In this document: in pieces, positions 1-5,351 of the stretch
How the letters are laid out: the number at the start of each line of letters is the position of its first letter
How positions within the stretch are numbered: position 1 is the stretch's first letter
Notes under the pieces: generated by a model
Databases searched by the model: none
The model's input: only the letters and a program-made list of their open reading frames with translations
What the model was told of the DNA's origin: nothing
Translations under genes and position numbers: made by a program
DNA from: an uncultured Holophagales bacterium
GTDB taxonomy: Bacteria > Acidobacteriota > Thermoanaerobaculia > UBA5066
Length of the DNA: 6,002 nucleotides
Reading direction: 5' to 3'
Assembly: GCA_937864895.1 (NCBI GenBank)
Contig: CALMDF010000552.1
Location: 1-6,002, forward strand

Positions 1-1197
1 GCGGCCGGCGCGGCCCTCGCGACGCTCGGGGGGACGCACCCCGCCGCGATCGGCGCCCTCGGCCTCTCGCCCGAGTCGGCCGCGGCGCTCCGGGAGGAAG
101 TCGCCCGCGAGCTGGCGCGCCTCGGGGGGCTCGCCACGGGAGTGGCCCTCCTGGGCGAGCTCTCGGCCCGGACCTCGGACGCGATCTGCGCCGCTGGGGA
201 GATCCTCTCCGCCGCCCTGGCGGCCGCCGCGCTCGAGAAGCGCGGCGTCGCGACCGCCCGGGTCGACCCGCGCGAGTGGATGGCGACCGACGCCGGCTAC
301 GGCGGCGCGGTGCCGGACGAGGCGGCGACCGCCGAGCGGGTGGCGAGGGTCCTCCTTCCCGCCCGGGCGGCCGGGAAGGTCGTCGTCACGGGAGGATTCG
401 TCGGGGCCGCGCCCGACGGCTCGACGACGACGCTGGGAAGGGGTGGCTCGGACTTCTCGGCCGCCCTCCTCGGCGCCGCCCTCCACGACTCCGGCGCGCC
501 CGTCGAGTCGATCGAGATCTGGACCGACGTGGACGGGATCCTGACGTCGGACCCGCGCCTCGTCCCCGCTGCCCGGATCATTCCCGAGGTCGGCTACGCC
601 GAGGCGGCCGAGCTGGCGTTCTTCGGGGCGAAGGTCCTTCACCCCGCCACGATCCGGCCCGCGGTCACGCGCGGCATCCCGGTGAGGGTGAGGAACTCGT
701 TCCGGCCCTCGGCGCCTGGCACGACCGTCCGGGCCGAGGCCCCCGGGAACGGCGTCCGGGCCGTCGCGATGCGCTCGGGCGTCGCGGCCCTCTTCGTCGG
801 GAGCCCGCGGATGCTCCTCGCCCACGGCTACGCGGCGCGGGTCTTCGCCGTCTTCGAGAAGCACGCCGTGCCGGTCGACGTCATCGCGACGAGCGAGGTC
901 TCCATCTCGATCACGGTCGACGCGAAGGCGCCCCTCGACGCGCTCGCCCGCGACCTCTCGGCCTTCGCCGAGGTCGAGGTCCTCCGCGACCTGGCGGTCC
1001 TCTCGGTCGTCGGGCGGAAGCTCCGTTCGACGGCCGGGGTCGCGGCCCGCGTCTTCGCGGCGATCGGCGACATCAACGTGGTCCTCATCTCGCAGGGGGC
1101 CTCGGAGACGAACGTGACCTTCGTGGTGCGGGCCGTGGACGCCCCGGAGGCGCTCCGCAGGCTCCACCGCGAGCTCTTCGAGAAGGAGGCGGCGTGA
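1..1197 (+). CDS. lysC: Aspartokinase (aspartate kinase), lysine-sensitive type; 5' end outside window
   Basis: Catalyses ATP-dependent phosphorylation of L-aspartate to 4-phosphoaspartate, the entry step to the lysine, threonine and methionine pathway, in the cytoplasm (EC 2.7.2.4). The frame is open from base 1, so the gene starts upstream; a GTG at 142 is internal, because the residues before it align with the family (helical region and the T/S-D-x-x-x-x-x-GE motif). About the first 50 residues, including the KFGGTS nucleotide-binding motif, are missing. Visible within the 398 residues are TTTLGRGGSD (142-151), WTDVDGILTSDPR (174-186) and FGAKVLHPAT (208-217) of the kinase domain, then tandem ACT domains at about 257-317 (with TSEVSISITVD) and 331-394, ending LHRELFE as in E. 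coli LysC. The ACT pair suggests feedback control, most likely by lysine given the operon. The stop overlaps dapB by four bases. Family identity is very secure; effector specificity is inferred. Confidence 0.97.
   Translation, partial: AAGAALATLGGTHPAAIGALGLSPESAAALREEVARELARLGGLATGVALLGELSARTSDAICAAGEILSAALAAAALEKRGVATARVDPREWMATDAGYGGAVPDEAATAERVARVLLPARAAGKVVVTGGFVGAAPDGSTTTLGRGGSDFSAALLGAALHDSGAPVESIEIWTDVDGILTSDPRLVPAARIIPEVGYAEAAELAFFGAKVLHPATIRPAVTRGIPVRVRNSFRPSAPGTTVRAEAPGNGVRAVAMRSGVAALFVGSPRMLLAHGYAARVFAVFEKHAVPVDVIATSEVSISITVDAKAPLDALARDLSAFAEVEVLRDLAVLSVVGRKLRSTAGVAARVFAAIGDINVVLISQGASETNVTFVVRAVDAPEALRRLHRELFEKEAA
1183..1189 (+). promoter_or_regulatory. Ribosome binding site of dapB
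   Basis: AAGGAGG lies four bases before a GTG at 1194, inside the last lysC codons. It supports this GTG as the dapB start over any upstream in-frame codon, because the same frame further upstream is only the out-of-frame reading of lysC. Confidence 0.75.
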
Positions 1198-1880
1198 AGG
1201 CGCTCATCGTGGGCCCGGGGAAGATGGGGAGGGCCATCGAGGCCGTTCTCCTGGTGCGCGGGCACGGGGTCCGCGCGAGAGTCGGGCGGAAGGACGATCT
1301 CGAGGCCGTCGAGCCCGACGTCGTCGACGTCGCTTTCGAGTTCACCTCGCCCGACGCGGCTCCGAGGGCCGTCGCGACGCTCCTCGCCCACCGGGTCCCC
1401 GTCGTCTCCGGCACGACCGGCTGGGACGTCGAACCGGCCCGCCGCCTCGCGTCCGAGCGGCGCGTCCCGTTCCTCCACTCGCCGAACTTCTCGATCGGCG
1501 TCGCGGCCCTCCGCCGCGCGGCGATGGTCCTCGGGGGCGCGCTCGCGCGGTTCCCCGAGTTCGAGCCGGCGATCGTCGAGCGCCACCACTCGGCCAAGAA
1601 GGACGCCCCCTCGGGGACCGCGAAGGCGATCGCGGCGGCCGTGGGCGTCGGGCGGACCGCCGGCGAGGAGATCCCCATCGTCTCCCTCCGGCACGGCGGG
1701 CAGCCGGGCGAGCACGTCCTCGTCTTCGAGGGCCCGGACGAGTCGATCGAGCTCGTCCACCGGGCCCGCTCCCGTTCCCTCTTCGCGCTTGGGGCCGTCC
1801 AGGCCGCCGAGTGGCTCTTGAAGTCGGGGCTGACCGGCCCCGTCACGTTCGAAGACTTTCTCGACAGGAGGACCGGATGA
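1194..1880 (+). CDS. dapB: 4-hydroxy-tetrahydrodipicolinate reductase
   Basis: Reduces the DapA product to tetrahydrodipicolinate with NAD(P)H (EC 1.17.1.8), the second step of the diaminopimelate branch. The 228-residue protein has an N-terminal Rossmann fold with GPGKMG (7-12), the FTSPD segment (50-54) and SGTTGWD (72-78). The catalytic/substrate segment ERHHSAKKDAPSGTA (129-143) holds the expected His131-His132 and Lys135, and RSRSLFALGAV (192-202) follows. It is shorter than the 273-residue E. coli enzyme, mainly because the loop after the second Rossmann strand is missing; compact forms of this kind are known. That strand is followed by basic residues (RVGRKDD, 29-35) rather than the acidic residue of the E. 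coli enzyme, which may favour NADPH (inference). GTG start, four-base overlap with lysC, strong Shine-Dalgarno. Confidence 0.97.
   Translation: MKALIVGPGKMGRAIEAVLLVRGHGVRARVGRKDDLEAVEPDVVDVAFEFTSPDAAPRAVATLLAHRVPVVSGTTGWDVEPARRLASERRVPFLHSPNFSIGVAALRRAAMVLGGALARFPEFEPAIVERHHSAKKDAPSGTAKAIAAAVGVGRTAGEEIPIVSLRHGGQPGEHVLVFEGPDESIELVHRARSRSLFALGAVQAAEWLLKSGLTGPVTFEDFLDRRTG
1866..1871 (+). promoter_or_regulatory. Ribosome binding site of dapA
   Basis: AGGAGG lies five bases before the ATG at 1877, within the end of dapB. It decides the dapA start: the in-frame upstream GTG at 1811 lies in dapB, lacks a comparable site, and would add 22 non-family residues. Confidence 0.8.
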
Positions 1881-2821
1881 AGCCGCACGACGTGACCCGC
1901 GTTCGCCTCACGGGCGTCTTCACGGCGCTCGTGACCCCTTTCAACGAGAAGGGCGAGTTGGACGAGCCGGCCCTCCGGAAGCTCGTGAGGCGCCAGGTCG
2001 CGGGAGGCGTCGCGGGCGTCGTCCCCTGCGGGACGACGGGCGAGGCCGTGACGCTCGACCCCGACGAGCACGAGCGCGTCGTGGCTGTCACCGTCGAGGA
2101 GGCGCGGACGGGCCGGCGCGCCGTCCGGGTCATCGCCGGCTGCGGGTCGAACGACACGAGAAAGTCGCAGAAGCTGGCGGAACGCTGCCGGAAGGCGGGG
2201 GCCGACGCGCTCCTCGTCGTGACGCCCTACTACAACAAGCCGACGCCGCGCGGCCTCGTCGAGCACTTCAAGGCGGTGGCCGACGCGGGGCACCTCCCCC
2301 TCGTCGCCTACAACGTGCCGGGCCGGACCGGCCTGAACATGCTTCCCGAGACGGTCCTGCAGATCGCGGAGGACCCGCGCGTCTGGGCGGTGAAGGAGGC
2401 GTCCGGGAGCCTCGACCAGGCCTGCGAGATCCTGCGTCACCGGCCCGAGGGCTTCTCGGTCCTCTCGGGCGAGGACTCTCTCGCCCTCCCGATGATCGCG
2501 TGCGGGGGCGACGGCGTCATCGCGGTCGTCTCGAACGAGGCCCCGGCCCTCCTCGTGGCGCTCGTGGAGGCGGCTCTCACGGGCGACCGGGACGAGGCGG
2601 CGCGGCTGCAGGCGAAGCTCTTCCCGCTCATGCGCGCGAACTTCCGCGAGTCGAACCCCATCCCGGTGAAGTGGGCGCTCCACCGCCTCGGCCTCATCCC
2701 GGACCGCCTGCGCCTCCCGCTCGGCCCTTCCTCGAGCGCGCAGCACGAGCTCGTGGAGGAGGCCCTGAAGGAAGCCGGGCTTCGCGACACGGACGGCAAC
2801 CCGGTCGAAGGGGCGCTGTGA
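1877..2821 (+). CDS. dapA: 4-hydroxy-tetrahydrodipicolinate synthase
   Basis: Condenses pyruvate with aspartate semialdehyde through a Schiff base (EC 4.3.3.7), committing carbon to lysine and diaminopimelate. This is a 314-residue TIM-barrel protein, slightly longer than E. coli DapA (292). Landmarks: ALVTPF (17-22), PCGTTGEAVTL (50-60) with Thr53 of the proton-relay triad, VTPYYNKP (115-122) with Tyr119, YNVPGRTG (145-152) with Tyr145 and substrate-binding Arg150, VKEASG (172-177) with Schiff-base Lys173, GGDGVIAVVSN (210-220), and NPIPVKWAL (260-268). All catalytic residues expected from the family are present. It overlaps dapB by ATGA and dapD by GTGA, so translation is probably coupled along the operon. 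Related N-acetylneuraminate lyase-family aldolases share the fold, but the neighbours and the YNVPGRTG motif make DapA the clear choice. Confidence 0.97.
   Translation: MKPHDVTRVRLTGVFTALVTPFNEKGELDEPALRKLVRRQVAGGVAGVVPCGTTGEAVTLDPDEHERVVAVTVEEARTGRRAVRVIAGCGSNDTRKSQKLAERCRKAGADALLVVTPYYNKPTPRGLVEHFKAVADAGHLPLVAYNVPGRTGLNMLPETVLQIAEDPRVWAVKEASGSLDQACEILRHRPEGFSVLSGEDSLALPMIACGGDGVIAVVSNEAPALLVALVEAALTGDRDEAARLQAKLFPLMRANFRESNPIPVKWALHRLGLIPDRLRLPLGPSSSAQHELVEEALKEAGLRDTDGNPVEGAL
2807..2813 (+). promoter_or_regulatory. Purine-rich ribosome binding site of dapD
   Basis: GAAGGGG lies four bases before the GTG at 2818, inside the dapA 3' end. It is weaker than the AGGAGG sites of dapB and dapA, so dapD translation may depend more on coupling to dapA through the GTGA overlap. 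Confidence 0.5.
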
Positions 2822-3597
2822 GCGACGACCTCACGCGGGAAGACGTCCTCGCCCTCCTCGACCGTCTCGAGCGGGGAGAGGTCCGGGCGGCCGAGCCCGA
2901 CGGCGACGGCTGGCGCGTGAACCCGGAAGTGAAGGCGGGAATCCTTCGCGCCTTCCGCCTCGGGGTCGACGTCGATCTTTCGGCTCCGCCCTTCGCCTAC
3001 CGCGACCGCGACACCCTCCCGCCGCGCGGCGTCCTGCCCGAGGGAGTCCGGGTCGTCCCGGGAGGGACCTCCCTCCGGCGCGGGGCCCACGTGGCGAAGG
3101 GCGTCGTCGTGATGCCGCCGGCATACGTCAACGTCGGCGCCTTCGTCGACGAGGGGGCGATGATCGACAGCCACGCCCTCGTCGGCTCCTGCGCTCAGGT
3201 GGGGAAGAGGGTCCACCTCTCGGCCGCGGCCCAGGTCGGAGGCGTCCTCGAGCCGGTCGGGGCGCGGCCGGTCATCGTCGAGGACGAGGTCTTCGTCGGC
3301 GGCGGCTCGGGCCTCTACGAGGGCGTTCTCGTGAGGCGGCGGGCCGTCCTGGCCGCGGGCGTCATCCTCACCGGCTCGAGCGTTCTCTACGACCTCGTGA
3401 ACGAGCGCGAGATCCGCGGGAATGGGGCCGAGCCGCTGACGGTGCCGGAAGGGGCCGTCGTCGTCCCCGGGTCGCGGCCGGCGCCCGGCTCGTGGGCGCG
3501 CGTGCGAGGCCTTTCCATCTCGGCCGCGGTCATCGTGAAGTACCGCGACGACCGGACCGACGCCCGCACCGCCCTCGAGGACTCCCTCCGCCGCTAG
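2818..3597 (+). CDS. dapD: 2,3,4,5-tetrahydropyridine-2,6-dicarboxylate N-succinyltransferase
   Basis: Transfers succinyl from succinyl-CoA to tetrahydrodipicolinate (EC 2.3.1.117), opening the ring in the succinylase route to meso-diaminopimelate for lysine and peptidoglycan. 259 residues. An alpha-helical N-terminal part carries WRVNPEVKAGIL (32-43). The hexapeptide-repeat left-handed beta helix (about 85-215) carries AYVNVGAFVDEG (102-113), MIDSHALVGSCAQVGKRVHL (115-134), GGVLEP (141-146) and ILTGSSVLYDLV (183-194). The AVIVKYR segment (237-243) matches the family C-terminus. In the loop 161-169 the sequence reads GGGSGLYEG, where E. coli has GARSEVVEG, so one acidic residue is absent. This resembles the GGNCGVYEG subtype I recall from other phyla. 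GTG start overlapping the dapA stop; the stop codon overlaps the convergent ACT gene. The activity is well supported by motifs and operon. Confidence 0.94.
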   Translation: MSDDLTREDVLALLDRLERGEVRAAEPDGDGWRVNPEVKAGILRAFRLGVDVDLSAPPFAYRDRDTLPPRGVLPEGVRVVPGGTSLRRGAHVAKGVVVMPPAYVNVGAFVDEGAMIDSHALVGSCAQVGKRVHLSAAAQVGGVLEPVGARPVIVEDEVFVGGGSGLYEGVLVRRRAVLAAGVILTGSSVLYDLVNEREIRGNGAEPLTVPEGAVVVPGSRPAPGSWARVRGLSISAAVIVKYRDDRTDARTALEDSLRR

Positions 3598-3986
3598 GCT
3601 GGGCTCTCCACGACGACGTGCCCCGCGGCGGCGAGCGCCGCGAGGGCGTCGTCGAGCTTCTCGCGCTTCACGAGGACGTAGTCGGTGTCGAACGTGCTCA
3701 GGGCGAAGATGCTCACCCCGGCCGCCGCGAGAGGCTGGAGGACCGACGCGAGGACGCCGACCATCGAGAACGGGAAGGGCCCGACGAGGCCGAGGAGCGC
3801 CCACCCCGTTTCCACCCTCGCGCCCGCCGGGGCCGCCGTCTCGGGACAGACGACGGACAGCTCCACCGGCGTCCGGGTGACGGAGGAGAACGGCGGGACG
3901 AGCGAGGCGAGGGGGACCTCGGCACCGGCCGGGAGGCGCGCCACGGCGTAGCTGCCGGGCAGGACGGCGAATCGAAGGCTGGTCAT
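3594..3986 (-). CDS. Stand-alone ACT-domain protein, ACT_7/CASTOR type
   Basis: A 130-residue cytoplasmic protein built almost wholly of ACT-type regulatory fold; such domains usually bind amino acids and have no catalytic activity of their own. The N-terminal half has the pattern LPGSYAVARLPAGAEVP (9-25) and SVTRTPVELSVVCPE (35-49). The C-terminal half has GPFPFSMVGVLASVLQPLAAA (69-89) and the hallmark SIFALSTFDTDYVLVK (92-107), followed by a helix. This pattern matches Pfam ACT_7, the family of the human arginine sensor CASTOR1 and many uncharacterised bacterial proteins. The ATG at 3986 has only a poor Shine-Dalgarno upstream. The gene lies 31 bases after the six-cysteine gene and converges on dapD with a four-base overlap. 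A role as amino-acid sensor or modulator, perhaps of aspartokinase, is inference only. Confidence 0.85.
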   Translation of the reverse strand: MTSLRFAVLPGSYAVARLPAGAEVPLASLVPPFSSVTRTPVELSVVCPETAAPAGARVETGWALLGLVGPFPFSMVGVLASVLQPLAAAGVSIFALSTFDTDYVLVKREKLDDALAALAAAGHVVVESPA

Positions 3987-4017
3987 CGGCGCGAGGCTCG
4001 CGACGGGCCGCCGGCGT

Positions 4018-4380
4018 CTACGAACGGGCGGGCGTGGGCGCGGGGCTCGCCGCTGGACGGTTCATCGGGCCGGAGGGGACCTCCGCCTTCTGGCGTTCGG
4101 CCTTCACGAGGGTCCAGCCGCCCCGCACGGTCGTCGCGTTGCAGTAGGTCTTGAGGCAACGCGCGTCGTTGAGGCACGAGAGGATCCCGGTGCAGGCGTC
4201 GCGGGGCGAGAGCTTCTGCGAGACCTTCTCCTGGACGGTGCACGGCCCCATGTACGCCGGATTGTGGAAGGTGCACTCGACGGTGTAGGTCTCGTCGGGC
4301 GGCGTTTCGCCCTTCGCCGGGGCTTCCTGGGCGAGGGGGGAAGGGAGAGCGAAAAGGAGCGCGAGGAGGAGATGGAACAT
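4018..4380 (-). CDS. Small secreted six-cysteine protein, function unknown
   Basis: I do not recognise a named family. The 120-residue product starts with a short hydrophobic signal-like segment (MFHLLLALLFALPSPLA, 1-17), suggesting export; the cleavage point, probably around 17-22, is uncertain. The mature part holds exactly six cysteines at 36, 47, 63, 69, 75 and 80, in a C-x10-C-x15-C-x5-C-x5-C-x4-C spacing. Local motifs are ECTFHNPAYMGPC (35-47), LSCLNDARCLKTYC (67-80) and RGGWTLV (86-92). An even cysteine number in an exported protein suggests disulfides, while the close C-x5-C-x5-C-x4-C cluster could also bind a metal. The tail (about 100-120) is rich in Pro, Ala and Ser and is probably disordered. 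The ATG is supported by AAGGAG seven bases upstream. The gene stands between HIT and the ACT gene on the same strand. Confidence 0.75.
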   Translation of the reverse strand: MFHLLLALLFALPSPLAQEAPAKGETPPDETYTVECTFHNPAYMGPCTVQEKVSQKLSPRDACTGILSCLNDARCLKTYCNATTVRGGWTLVKAERQKAEVPSGPMNRPAASPAPTPARS

Positions 4381-4387
4381 GGCGAGG

Positions 4388-4393
4388 CTCCTT
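4388..4393 (-). promoter_or_regulatory. Ribosome binding site of the six-cysteine secreted protein
   Basis: On the minus strand AAGGAG ends seven bases before the ATG at 4380. The spacing is ideal and fixes this start, which places the hydrophobic signal segment right at the N-terminus. Confidence 0.7.
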
Positions 4394-4458
4394 CCGCCAC
4401 GACATTAGCACCGGCGCCGGCCGCGGGAACGGAGATGCACGGTCCCCGGGAGTCCCGG

Positions 4459-4929
4459 TCAGCCGCCGTCGGAAGCGGCTCCGAGGTGCGGCCGGAGGAG
4501 AACCGCCGTCTCCTCGAGCCGCTTCCGGGACGCGCGGGCGCCGAAGCCCCTGAGAAGCCGCCGCACGAGGCCCCCCACGATCCTGGGGAGGTCTCCCGAC
4601 GTTCGGGGAACGACGTGGACGTGGACGTGGGGGATGTGCTGGTTCGCGGCCCGTCCGTCGTTCAGGAGGAGGTTCCCTCCGGAGAAGGGAAGCCCGGAGA
4701 GGCGCTGGGCCTCGAGGACCTTTCCCGCCATGGCGAAGAGCTCGCGCTGAACGGAAGGAGGGAGCTCGCCGAGCGTGGCCGCGTGCTCGACGGGAACGAC
4801 GAGGGCGTGACCGCGAGCGATCGGGAAGAGGTCGAGGAAGGCGACGCACGAGTCCTCGCGCAGGAGGACGACCGCCGGAGCGCGCGAAGCGACGATGGCG
4901 CAGAAGACGCACCCCGGCTCGGCCGTCAT
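4459..4929 (-). CDS. HIT-family (histidine triad) nucleotide hydrolase/transferase
   Basis: Histidine-triad proteins hydrolyse or transfer nucleotidyl groups (AMP-lysine/phosphoramidate hydrolases, dinucleoside polyphosphate hydrolases and relatives) through a histidine nucleotidyl intermediate. In this 156-residue protein the triad HVHVHVV is at 101-107, with His103 the expected nucleophile. CVFC (7-10) with His49 and His98 fits the zinc site found in many bacterial HIT proteins. FLDLFPIARGHALVVPVEH (31-49) and GGNLLLNDGRAANQHIPH (84-101) are the canonical nucleotide-pocket segments. The C-terminal helix with KRLEETAVLLRPHL (136-149) is also typical. The start is the ATG at 4929, just after GGGGAGG; longer in-frame readings run into the overlapping ATL gene and add non-family residues. 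It overlaps ATL by ATGA, so the two are probably cotranslated. Exact substrate cannot be told from sequence (Hint-, Fhit- or Ap4A-type). Confidence 0.94.
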   Translation of the reverse strand: MTAEPGCVFCAIVASRAPAVVLLREDSCVAFLDLFPIARGHALVVPVEHAATLGELPPSVQRELFAMAGKVLEAQRLSGLPFSGGNLLLNDGRAANQHIPHVHVHVVPRTSGDLPRIVGGLVRRLLRGFGARASRKRLEETAVLLRPHLGAASDGG

Positions 4930-5339
4930 GGTTCCTCCCCGGGGCGCCCGCGCGGGTTCCATCGGTATCGCGAGAGGGGGAGCGCCCCGTCGCGCGAGAA
5001 CCGGACCCCTTCCCGCTCGAGCATGAGCTGCTGGAGGCGCTCGTGGCCCATGCCGTCGGACCTGGGGCTCGTGCGGCCCTCGGCGTTGACGACGCGGTGC
5101 CACGGCACGCGCGTGCCCTCGGGCAGCGCGTGGAGGGCATAGCCGACGAGGCGGGCCTGGCCCGCCAGCCCCGCGAGGACGGCCACCTGGCCGTACGTGG
5201 CGACGCGGCCCCGCGGTATCCGGGCCACGACGGCGTAGATGGGGGAGTGGGTGCGTCCGGAGACCGGCCCGGCCGAGGACTGGTCGCGCCTTCCGCGCCC
5301 CGTTCCAGGCGCCTGGGAGACCCGGACGGCGCGAGTCAT
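4926..5339 (-). CDS. Alkyltransferase-like protein (ATL), MGMT-family DNA-binding domain
   Basis: ATL proteins bind O6-alkylguanine in DNA without removing the alkyl group and hand the lesion to nucleotide excision repair (known for Schizosaccharomyces pombe Atl1 and bacterial homologues such as E. coli YbaZ). In 137 residues, HSPIYAVVARIPRGRVATYG (31-50) and QVAVLAGLAG (51-60) form the winged-helix region. Tyr49 is at the position of the base-flipping tyrosine. ARLVGYAL (62-69) supplies Arg63, equivalent to the arginine finger. VPWHRVVNAEGR (78-89) is the former active site: Trp80 replaces the alkyl-acceptor Cys of PCHRV, which defines ATL and rules out a direct methyltransferase. GMGHERLQQLMLEREGV (96-112) matches the C-terminal region. 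The first 30 or so residues are a basic, low-complexity extension, but no internal start was found and AGGAGG precedes this ATG. It lies ten bases after the lipoprotein gene and overlaps HIT. Confidence 0.92.
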   Translation of the reverse strand: MTRAVRVSQAPGTGRGRRDQSSAGPVSGRTHSPIYAVVARIPRGRVATYGQVAVLAGLAGQARLVGYALHALPEGTRVPWHRVVNAEGRTSPRSDGMGHERLQQLMLEREGVRFSRDGALPLSRYRWNPRGRPGEEP

Positions 5340-5345
5340 GGACGG

Positions 5346-5351
5346 CCTCCT
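5346..5351 (-). promoter_or_regulatory. Ribosome binding site of the ATL gene
   Basis: On the minus strand AGGAGG sits six bases before the ATG at 5339. It overlaps the stop codon of the upstream lipoprotein gene, so the two are probably on one transcript. It supports the start that includes the unusual basic N-terminal extension. Confidence 0.75.

Noticed and set aside
276..1193. Possible long N-terminal extension of dapB
   Set aside because: The frame is open upstream only because it is the out-of-frame reading of lysC; the extension is Arg/Gly-rich and the GTG at 1194 has a strong ribosome site.
1085..2746. Long minus-strand open frame (553 codons) opposite dapB and dapA
   Set aside because: It is antisense to two genes with complete catalytic motifs, and its translation is Arg/Pro/Ala-rich low-complexity sequence typical of GC-rich shadow frames.
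3624..3642. Seven-base-pair GC hairpin (CGCGGCG/CGCCGCG) shortly after the dapD stop, as a terminator
   Set aside because: It lies in Ala-rich codons of the ACT gene and has no T tract in either direction; it could slow polymerase but cannot be supported as an intrinsic terminator.
2437..3804. Long minus-strand open frame (455 codons) opposite dapA, dapD and the end of the ACT gene
   Set aside because: Shadow frame caused by high GC at third codon positions; no family motifs.
4446..4458. Inverted repeat CCGGGA/TCCCGG just after the HIT stop, as a terminator
   Set aside because: The stem is short with almost no loop, and no T-rich tract follows on the minus strand; expected by chance at this GC content.
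4613..4632. Short direct repeat of GTGGAC units
   Set aside because: It is the reverse complement of the codons for the alternating His-Val residues of the HIT triad, so it is explained by coding.
4930..5103. Possible 58-residue N-terminal extension of the HIT protein
   Set aside because: It overlaps ATL codons in another frame, is not HIT-like, and the ATG at 4929 has a Shine-Dalgarno and sits just before the CVFC motif.
4264..5142. Plus-strand open frame of 292 codons
   Set aside because: Antisense to HIT and ATL, both with intact motifs; its translation is low-complexity Glu/Arg/Gly-rich sequence.
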